A stretch of 11,060 nucleotides of DNA, taken from contig CATMRH010000035.1 of assembly GCA_950073955.1 (NCBI GenBank), positions 1-11,060 of the forward strand. The letters are read 5' to 3'. Below the pieces are notes generated by a model. That model saw only the letters and a list, made by a program, of their open reading frames with translations, searched no databases and was not told where the DNA came from. Each line of letters begins with the position of its first letter. Position 1 is the stretch's first letter. Position numbers and translations under genes: made by a program. The DNA is from an uncultured archaeon (lineage in GTDB: Archaea > Thermoproteota > Nitrososphaeria > Nitrososphaerales > Nitrosopumilaceae). Below are positions 7,476-11,060 of this stretch, in pieces.

Positions 7476-8012
7476 TTATAATCTCAATTTATTGAATATT
7501 GAATTGTATTCTGATTGTTTTTCTAAATTATGGCCAAAATTTGTTTGCTCATCGTACTCTTGACGTCTTTTAGATAAAATCTCTTCAAGTTTGTAAACCT
7601 CTATAGCAATCATTTTACCAGAATCTTCTTTTGCAAACTGCTTTCCTTGATCTTCATTTTTGCCCCGTGTAGGAAATTGTTTTTGATAAAATTTATTTTG
7701 TAATTTTTCTAGATTTTCACGTTTTACCAATTCAGCTAGATCAAAATGTCCTTGTTCATGTTTTAGTAAATCATCATTAGTTTCTGAAGTTCTAACCCAC
7801 GATAAAACAGGATAAAATTCAACAGAAAGTTGAATATTTTCAATGAAAAATATAATTTGATTTTCAATTTCATCAGAGCTTATTGTCCATGTATGTCGGT
7901 ATTTGATAATACTATGAGAATCTTCAAAAGCTGCAGAGTTGGATTCTGCATTAAAATCAGACCATCGAAGGAAAAAGTCATTTGACCAAACTAGAACATT
8001 AATTTCACTCAT
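7476..8012 (-). CDS. DUF922-like predicted zinc metallopeptidase
   Basis: A 178-aa protein with the zincin motif HEQGH (85-89) followed by FDLAEL, the hallmark of the DUF922 family of predicted zinc-dependent proteases. The C-terminal region YDEQTNFGHN...EKQSEYNSIF matches the family's closing YD-x-x-T-x-HG-...-Q-x-x-(W/Y)N segment, but here Gly precedes His where the family usually has His-Gly, which may affect a metal ligand. Known relatives are mostly secreted bacterial proteins; this one shows no signal peptide or membrane helix, so it appears cytoplasmic. The start at 8012 (ATG) is preferred to an in-frame TTG at 8021 because a TATA-like box (8035-8043) is centred 27 nt upstream of the ATG. 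Substrate unknown. Transfer from bacteria is possible but not shown. Confidence 0.8.
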   Translation of the reverse strand: MSEINVLVWSNDFFLRWSDFNAESNSAAFEDSHSIIKYRHTWTISSDEIENQIIFFIENIQLSVEFYPVLSWVRTSETNDDLLKHEQGHFDLAELVKRENLEKLQNKFYQKQFPTRGKNEDQGKQFAKEDSGKMIAIEVYKLEEILSKRRQEYDEQTNFGHNLEKQSEYNSIFNKLRL

Positions 8013-8034
8013 ATTCTTCAATATCCATCTTGAG

Positions 8035-8043
8035 AATAAAATT
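8035..8043 (-). promoter_or_regulatory. TATA-like box of the DUF922-like gene
   Basis: AATTTTATT on the minus strand, centred 27 nt from the ATG at 8012. Confidence 0.4.
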
Positions 8044-8105
8044 ATTGAGAATTTAACTTGTTAATAAAACAAAACCTATTGAAAATTTTTTGATAGAATC
8101 AAGAG

Positions 8106-8171
8106 GTTTGACGGCTAATGAATGCTAGGAGGGGCATGGTCGGTTAAGCAAAGACATGAACGCCGTCAAAC
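8106..8171. ncRNA. Candidate structured small RNA, element 1
   Basis: GTTTGACGGC (8106-8115) and GCCGTCAAAC (8162-8171) form a perfect 10-bp outer stem. Inside, CATGGTC (8135-8141) pairs with GACATG (8153-8158) with one bulged G, leaving an 11-nt loop, a 19-nt left and a 3-nt right internal loop. The element is GC-richer than its surroundings and lies in a gap without genes. A TATA-like TTAATAAAAC at 8061-8070 would place a plus-strand start near 8091. It resembles element 2 at 10384-10448 in length, fold and sequence blocks. Strand, boundaries and function are not established. It could also be a protein-binding site. Confidence 0.45.
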
Positions 8172-8260
8172 GTATGACTCGATATAGATTATACAGATTA
8201 GATTAAAAGAAACAGTGTGTACATTTTGGGACAGACACCTAATCATACTAATATTTTGAT

Positions 8261-8281
8261 AAAATATAGGCTCGATTTGTA
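8261..8281 (+). promoter_or_regulatory. TATA box plus CTCGATTTGTA word (copy 2)
   Basis: AAAATATAG then CTCGATTTGTA and TGA, nearly the same layout as 4711-4731. A start site 25 nt after the TATA would be near 8291. What it would transcribe is not clear. Confidence 0.3.
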
Positions 8282-8478
8282 TGAAAATTAAAACAGGATC
8301 GTTTTTTCAACGCATTTTGATCAAATATCAAGACATGTTTTATTTTAAGAATTTTTTAAAATACAAATCATTAAAAAAATTGGAGCAAGGTTGATTGCTA
8401 GTTTGATATCTGAACGTAACTCCCAAAGAGTCGATGCAAAATGGATATCATGCTTGCTTGCTTCCAAAATTCTAAACT

Positions 8479-8488
8479 ATTAATTTTA
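8479..8488 (+). promoter_or_regulatory. TATA-like box of the 25-aa peptide gene
   Basis: ATTAATTTTA is centred about 25 nt before the ATG at 8508, the same spacing as for larger genes in the window. Confidence 0.4.
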
Positions 8489-8507
8489 GAGTATTTTAGC
8501 AATCTTG

Positions 8508-8585
8508 ATGAATATGAGATTTTATGTTACAATGGGAATTTCAATAATAGCTTTGGCTGTGGGATTCACCATATTATTTGGGTAA
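8508..8585 (+). CDS. 25-aa single-membrane-helix peptide
   Basis: Encodes a peptide with a short polar start (MNMRFYVT) and then one hydrophobic helix (MGISIIALAVGFTILFG) ending at the stop codon. Arg4 at the inner edge suggests an N-in orientation. A second ATG two codons in (8514) is possible. A correctly spaced TATA box and a length just sufficient to span the membrane argue for a real gene; the small size means chance cannot be ruled out. Single-helix miniproteins of this kind may be subunits or regulators of membrane complexes, but no role can be assigned. It is convergent with the Cys-rich gene ending at 8606. Confidence 0.5.
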   Translation: MNMRFYVTMGISIIALAVGFTILFG

Positions 8586-8605
8586 TCATAATCTAAGTAA
8601 ATAAT

Positions 8606-8860
8606 TTAACACGGATGAGAATTTGATAAATAATTAGATTGTTCTTTGTCAGAATATAATTTAGTGTTATTTTTTAGAAGTTCAAAAATATTTTGAAACG
8701 CAGGGCACTTTTTATCAACAGAAAAAAGATCTTTACAGTTAGAACACTCAATTACAATATGAAATCCACAATCACACTCTATCTCATTAATGATTTCAAA
8801 AAATACATTATTATCACAAATACAATGTAATTTGTTTTGAAATTTTTCTGATATATTCAT
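8606..8860 (-). CDS. Small Cys-rich zinc-ribbon-like protein, 84 aa
   Basis: Eight Cys in 84 residues: C13-x-C15, C29-x-C31, C39-x2-C42, then C52 and the C-terminal C84. The segment CDCGFHIVIECSNCKDLF has the look of a zinc ribbon with two knuckles; the first CxC pair could complete the site. No membrane segment or signal. The C-terminal third is polar and Asn/Ser/Lys rich, without obvious structure. The start ATG at 8860 is about 27 nt from the TATA box shared with the divergent gene at 8922, which also encodes a Cys-rich miniprotein. No specific family is recognised. Zinc binding is an inference from the Cys spacing. Confidence 0.75.
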   Translation of the reverse strand: MNISEKFQNKLHCICDNNVFFEIINEIECDCGFHIVIECSNCKDLFSVDKKCPAFQNIFELLKNNTKLYSDKEQSNYLSNSHPC

Positions 8861-8882
8861 ACCAGAGTTTTTGAAAAATGAA

Positions 8883-8892
8883 ATATATATTA
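8883..8892. promoter_or_regulatory. Shared TATA box of two divergent Cys-rich genes
   Basis: ATATATATTA reads as TATA on both strands. Its centre is about 27 nt from the minus-strand ATG at 8860 and about 35 nt from the plus-strand ATG at 8922. It probably serves at least the minus-strand gene and may couple the two. Confidence 0.4.
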
Positions 8893-8921
8893 TAGAAATT
8901 TAGATAAAAATGACTTAGAAT

Positions 8922-9128
8922 ATGACAGAATGCCCTACCTGTAAGCTTGCAATGGAATCACATTCTACAGCAGAATTAATGGAATGTTGCATGAAACAAG
9001 TAAGTGAAGAATTTGCAGAAGAAGAACCAGGTGTTTGTCCTAATTGTAAACACAAAATCAAAAAACACTCTAGTAAAGAACTCACTGAATGTACGTTAGA
9101 GTTTCTCAAATCAGGAATTAATAATTAG
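8922..9128 (+). CDS. 68-aa protein of two tandem zinc-binding modules
   Basis: The protein is an internal duplication with a 35-residue period. Module 1 has C4-x2-C7-x6-H14-x7-C22. Module 2 has C39-x2-C42-x6-H49-x7-C57, with identical spacing and a shared pattern CP-x-CK...HS-x-x-EL-x-EC. Each copy supplies a complete C-C-H-C set for one zinc ion, so two zinc sites are expected. An acidic linker (EEFAEEEPG) joins them. No signal or membrane segment. It is divergent from another Cys-rich gene across a 61-nt gap with a shared TATA box. I know no named family for this module. It may mediate protein-protein or nucleic-acid contacts. Confidence 0.8.
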   Translation: MTECPTCKLAMESHSTAELMECCMKQVSEEFAEEEPGVCPNCKHKIKKHSSKELTECTLEFLKSGINN

Positions 9129-9138
9129 TTCAAGATAA

Positions 9139-9149
9139 GATTAAACAAT
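9139..9149 (+). promoter_or_regulatory. TATA-like box of the 196-aa gene
   Basis: GATTAAACAAT is centred 26 nt before the TTG at 9170. It is the main support for that non-ATG start. Confidence 0.4.
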
Positions 9150-9169
9150 AGACAAATTAGAAATATTCG

Positions 9170-9760
9170 TTGGATCAGATATCAAAAAAACTAATTGTAG
9201 ATTTTTCACCCATGTGGACTAACAAACAGATATGGGAATTTGAACAATTAAATGAAAATTTGACATTTGATGCATTATATGTTGAACCAGGAAATTATGA
9301 TGAAAAATCGTGGAATTCCAAATTAGCATATCCAGATTCAGATATTCGAGATATGACAGTCAGAACTTTTGATCATTTGTCAGATGGTAACGAATTATGG
9401 ATTGCAAATAAGGGAAAACGTAGGTTAGAGAAGCAATATGTGACATATCTGATGGCAGTTATAGTAGATACTATGATTGAGGAGGAATTTTGTCTCAACT
9501 TTAGAATCGACAATAATTGTCTGGTAGTTTCAATAGATACTAAAACAGATGTAATTGATTGTAAAGAATTCTTTGAGGAATTTTATCATTTAGCAACTGG
9601 TTTCAATTATGACATAGACACAGGAATTCCAAATGATGAAACAGAAGCTGAAATCTATCTTACAAGACTTCAACAAGAATTTGATGAAAAAATGAAAAAT
9701 AAACTTGGGGATAAATATTTGCCTGGAAATGACGATCCTGATACAATGCATTCCAAATGA
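9170..9760 (+). CDS. Hypothetical acidic protein, 196 aa, TTG start
   Basis: No family recognised. An acidic soluble protein with alternating predicted helices and strands, no signal peptide and no membrane segment. A Trp-rich N-terminal part (MWTNKQIWEFEQL) and a central ELWIANKGKRRLEKQYVTYL segment are the most distinctive. The start is TTG at 9170. An in-frame stop lies at 9158, no ATG lies between, and the next in-frame ATG (9212) would delete the IVDFSP stretch. A TATA-like box 26 nt upstream supports the TTG. It is followed after about 30 nt by the winged-helix-like gene, which has its own TATA-like sequence. Function unknown. Confidence 0.75.
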   Translation: MDQISKKLIVDFSPMWTNKQIWEFEQLNENLTFDALYVEPGNYDEKSWNSKLAYPDSDIRDMTVRTFDHLSDGNELWIANKGKRRLEKQYVTYLMAVIVDTMIEEEFCLNFRIDNNCLVVSIDTKTDVIDCKEFFEEFYHLATGFNYDIDTGIPNDETEAEIYLTRLQQEFDEKMKNKLGDKYLPGNDDPDTMHSK

Positions 9761-9791
9761 TTAGCTAAAATACTAGAAAATATTAAAAAAA

Positions 9792-10121
9792 ATGTTGTCA
9801 GAAAGAAAATCATTTAGGAAATTCAAAAAAAGGGAGCCTTCTTTGACTAGGGAACAAAAAATTGAACAATTTATTTTAAGAAATTCACAAAATGGTTATT
9901 TTACCAAAGTTTCAACAATCCCATATAAATTTGAAATTTCAGAAAGCAGAGCATGGGAAATTGTAGGAGAGATGTTATCCAATAACCTACTAGAATCCAT
10001 ACATGATGAAATTACGGGAGAAATGAAACTTTGTGAAACTGGAAAGACATACCACATTAAAGGTTTAGAAATGAAAAGGAAAAGAGAAAAATTCACTTCT
10101 TTTAATAAAAAGAAAAAATAA
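9792..10121 (+). CDS. Winged-helix-like DNA-binding protein, 109 aa
   Basis: The basic N-terminus (RKSFRKFKKR) is followed by a pattern that fits a winged helix-turn-helix: helix EQKIEQFILRNS, NGYFTKVSTIPYKF, a recognition-type helix SESRAWEIVGEMLSNNLL, and a wing ESIHDEITGEMKLCETGKTY. The C-terminus is strongly basic (about 15 Lys/Arg in the last 25 residues). This suggests a small transcription regulator or chromosomal DNA-binding protein. The assignment rests on residue pattern only. ATG at 9792, with a TATA-like CTAAAATAC about 23 nt upstream. The 30-aa/49-aa pair follows on the same strand. Confidence 0.75.
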   Translation: MLSERKSFRKFKKREPSLTREQKIEQFILRNSQNGYFTKVSTIPYKFEISESRAWEIVGEMLSNNLLESIHDEITGEMKLCETGKTYHIKGLEMKRKREKFTSFNKKKK

Positions 10122-10128
10122 CAAAACT

Positions 10129-10137
10129 CTTAATTTT
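10129..10137 (+). promoter_or_regulatory. TATA-like box of the 30-aa/49-aa pair
   Basis: CTTAATTTT is centred about 27 nt before the ATG at 10160. Confidence 0.3.
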
Positions 10138-10159
10138 GCACAATTTTTAACCAAAGTCA

Positions 10160-10252
10160 ATGGATAATGATGAAAATTTACCTGTACAATGTCACCCTGT
10201 AATTAAACAAAAGAAGAAAAAATCAAAGGATTCAAAAAATGAAACAATGTAA
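10160..10252 (+). CDS. 30-aa Lys-rich miniprotein
   Basis: A short frame with an acidic start (MDNDEN), a Cys-His pair (VQCHPV) and a strongly basic tail (KQKKKKSKDSK). The last 14 nt overlap the next gene in another frame. A TATA-like box about 27 nt upstream supports expression. It may be a real peptide or a leader frame whose translation feeds ribosomes to the downstream gene. No family is recognised. Confidence 0.4.
   Translation: MDNDENLPVQCHPVIKQKKKKSKDSKNETM
10225..10230 (+). promoter_or_regulatory. Shine-Dalgarno AAAGGA of the 49-aa gene
   Basis: Located inside the 30-aa frame, 8 nt before the ATG at 10239. It supports translation of the second gene from a shared message. Confidence 0.45.
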
Positions 10253-10388
10253 ATTATGTGGATCTCCACTTGGAAAAGATCCAACTACAAAAGAATTAGA
10301 TAAACATTGGAAGAGACATCACAGTTGGCATTGGGAATTAAACAAAGAAAAGTCACCAGCAGAAGCATTGTTAAAAAAACTAGATTGA
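10239..10388 (+). CDS. 49-aa zinc-finger-like protein
   Basis: Small Cys/His protein: C4-x2-C7 followed by H23-x3-H27-H28 and a Trp/His-rich HHSWHWE segment, compatible with one zinc site of C2H2 type but with a longer, 15-residue spacer. It ends in a short amphipathic helix (SPAEALLKKL). The ATG at 10239 has AAAGGA 8 nt upstream and overlaps the preceding frame by 14 nt, so the two are probably co-transcribed. The stop codon lies inside the 5' arm of structured element 2, so RNA structure may affect the 3' end of this message. Function unknown. Confidence 0.7.
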   Translation: MKQCKLCGSPLGKDPTTKELDKHWKRHHSWHWELNKEKSPAEALLKKLD

Positions 10389-10448
10389 TGACGTCTTGGA
10401 ATAGTGGTCGTTTATAGCATGCCTAGACCACTAAACGAAGTCGTCAAT
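10384..10448. ncRNA. Candidate structured small RNA, element 2
   Basis: ATTGATGAC (10384-10392) pairs with GTCGTCAAT (10440-10448) with one G-U-type mismatch. TAGTGGTC (10402-10409) pairs perfectly with GACCACTA (10426-10433). The internal loops are 9 nt left and 6 nt right, and the apical loop is 16 nt. CGTTTA (10409-10414) could instead pair with TAAACG (10432-10437) in an alternative fold. The two-stem layout with a 9+6 pocket resembles an archaeal single-hairpin H/ACA guide RNA, but I see neither a clear ANA box directly after the stem nor a kink-turn. It shares blocks with element 1 and begins within the stop codon region of the 49-aa gene. Function not established. Confidence 0.45.
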
Positions 10449-10510
10449 ATCATATCAGGCTCAAGATATAAAAGAAATTGCCATGAATCTTCAAACATTT
10501 GTTTAATTGA

Positions 10511-10738
10511 GATAAGAAAATAAAACTAATTTTAGGAATTTTCATCATATCACTTATCAATTTTGTTTGGCGTTTTACTCATGAGAGAGAAGATTATTTG
10601 AGAGATGATTGTGCGGAATACACAAAATGTGAATTATGCCAACAAGCATTAATGCACTGTGATTGCAATTGTCTTTTTTGTGGAAAAAGAGAAGAGTGTG
10701 AATGTGAAATTAGACCATTATCAATCTCATACGGTTAA
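10511..10738 (+). CDS. Cys-rich membrane-anchored protein, start unclear
   Basis: The open frame begins directly after an in-frame TGA (10508-10510) and encodes DKKIK, a membrane helix (LILGIFIISLINFVW), then a charged stretch and nine Cys (CAEYTKCELC, CDCNCLFCGK, ECEC). The Cys spacing suggests metal binding, or a knotted disulfide domain if exposed outside. There is no ATG, GTG or TTG before the helix. The first TTG at 10598 would give a 46-aa soluble Cys-rich protein without the helix, and an ATG lies only inside the Cys region. Either the gene starts at TTG, uses a rare start, or has lost its start codon (pseudogene or sequencing error). The hydrophobic anchor reads like real coding sequence, so I keep the longer frame. 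Confidence 0.45.
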   Translation, partial: DKKIKLILGIFIISLINFVWRFTHEREDYLRDDCAEYTKCELCQQALMHCDCNCLFCGKREECECEIRPLSISYG

Positions 10739-10785
10739 TTTACAGTAGTGATATCAAAATTCGAAAGCATTAATTTGATAATTTT

Positions 10786-11060
10786 ATGATGAAATACATG
10801 TCCTTTGAAATTAATTGGCATGGAGACTTTGGAATTTTATGGGCATATGAAAAAGAGAGGTTTGTAGTTACAACAGTATTTGAGGATAAAGAAGAGGCCA
10901 TCTCTATTGCCAAAGAAATAGAGAATTGGAGTGAGAAATTCACGAGATTAACAATTATTGAAAAAAAGGATGACGAATATGCAATTTGTTGTTATGAAGA
11001 TCCTCAAATATCAAAAAGTGACAAGCATATTGGATTATTCAGAACTGGGATGAGACAAAG
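10786..11060 (+). CDS. Hypothetical protein, 3' partial
   Basis: The frame runs off the right edge after 91 complete codons. Two consecutive ATG codons (10786, 10789) and a third at 10798 are possible starts. The visible part is soluble and mixed alpha/beta, with aromatic residues near the start (FEINWHGDFGILWAYEKERF), a helix DKEEAISIAKEIENW, and a CC pair near residue 67. No domain is recognised, and no function can be inferred. The upstream TATA-like signals are not well spaced. Confidence 0.65.
   Translation, partial: MMKYMSFEINWHGDFGILWAYEKERFVVTTVFEDKEEAISIAKEIENWSEKFTRLTIIEKKDDEYAICCYEDPQISKSDKHIGLFRTGMRQ

Larger units (their letters stand above)
8172..8507. other. Gene-poor intergenic region
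   Basis: No supported protein gene. It holds a second copy of the TATA plus CTCGATTTGTA pattern (8261-8281), which leads into a 37-codon frame (8281-8394) with no recognisable features. It also holds an AT-only imperfect hairpin (ATTTTAA/TTAAAAT, about 8343-8363), three tandem copies of GCTT near 8454-8465, and the TATA box for the small peptide at 8508. Part of it may be transcribed as untranslated RNA. Confidence 0.4.

Noticed and set aside
8106..8171. tRNA gene suggested by a GGTTAAG stretch like a D-loop
   Set aside because: No acceptor stem, T-arm or anticodon arm can be drawn; the dominant fold is a long two-stem hairpin.
8281..8394. 37-codon frame following the second TATA/CTCGATTTGTA copy
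   Set aside because: The TATA box is too close to the ATG for the spacing seen elsewhere, and the peptide has no recognisable features. Described as part of the gene-poor region instead.
8915..9109. Minus-strand 64-codon frame opposite the tandem zinc-module gene
   Set aside because: Shadow of the duplicated Cys/His gene; the plus strand explains the conserved spacing.
8106..10448. CRISPR array or classic insertion sequence
   Set aside because: Only two diverged hairpin copies 2.2 kb apart, no regular spacers, no transposase and no visible target-site duplication.
10384..10448. Canonical C/D box RNA from the TGATGA sequence at 10386-10391
   Set aside because: It resembles a C box, but no CTGA D box is found near the 3' end, and the motif includes the stop codon of the upstream gene.

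Overview
The window looks like chromosome of a marine ammonia-oxidising archaeon (Nitrososphaerota/Thaumarchaeota, Nitrosopumilus-like). The reasons are the very AT-rich sequence, an archaeal-type class I release factor, a DsbA-like protein with an anchor-type architecture, many tiny Cys/His-rich proteins, and TATA-like boxes that repeatedly sit 24-27 nt upstream of start codons, as expected for leaderless archaeal transcripts. The genus is an inference; nothing in the window proves it.

Left part (1-6500) is conserved housekeeping DNA. In order it holds a 5'-truncated thiol-disulfide oxidoreductase, peptide chain release factor aRF1 (prf1), a convergent HIT-family protein whose 3' end overlaps prf1 by 8 nt, a membrane-anchored protein with paired His motifs, dihydroxy-acid dehydratase (ilvD, valine/isoleucine synthesis), and a convergent XPD/DinG-like Fe-S helicase whose 5' end has no normal start codon. 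A 9-bp inverted repeat lies between the ilvD and helicase 3' ends.

Right part (6500-11060) is an accessory-looking run of small genes. It has a stand-alone GIY-YIG domain protein, a 44-aa single C2H2 zinc finger, an 86-aa unknown, a minus-strand HEQGH metallopeptidase-like protein (DUF922 type), a 25-aa single-membrane-helix peptide, a divergent pair of Cys-rich miniproteins (one made of two tandem copies of a Cys-Cys-His-Cys module), a TTG-started 196-aa unknown, a winged-helix-like protein, an overlapping 30-aa/49-aa pair, a Cys-rich membrane-anchored frame without an obvious start, and a 3'-truncated unknown.

The most unusual material is non-coding. Two intergenic elements of 66 and 65 nt (8106-8171 and 10384-10448) each fold as an outer 9-10 bp stem, an internal loop and an inner 6-8 bp stem, and share several sequence blocks. 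They are candidate members of one small-RNA family. A second repeated pattern, a TATA box followed by an identical 11-nt word, occurs at 4711-4731 and 8261-8281 and may mark promoters of untranslated or very short transcripts. Several start codons are revised here from promoter spacing (HIT at 2291, membrane protein at 2371, DUF922 protein at 8012).
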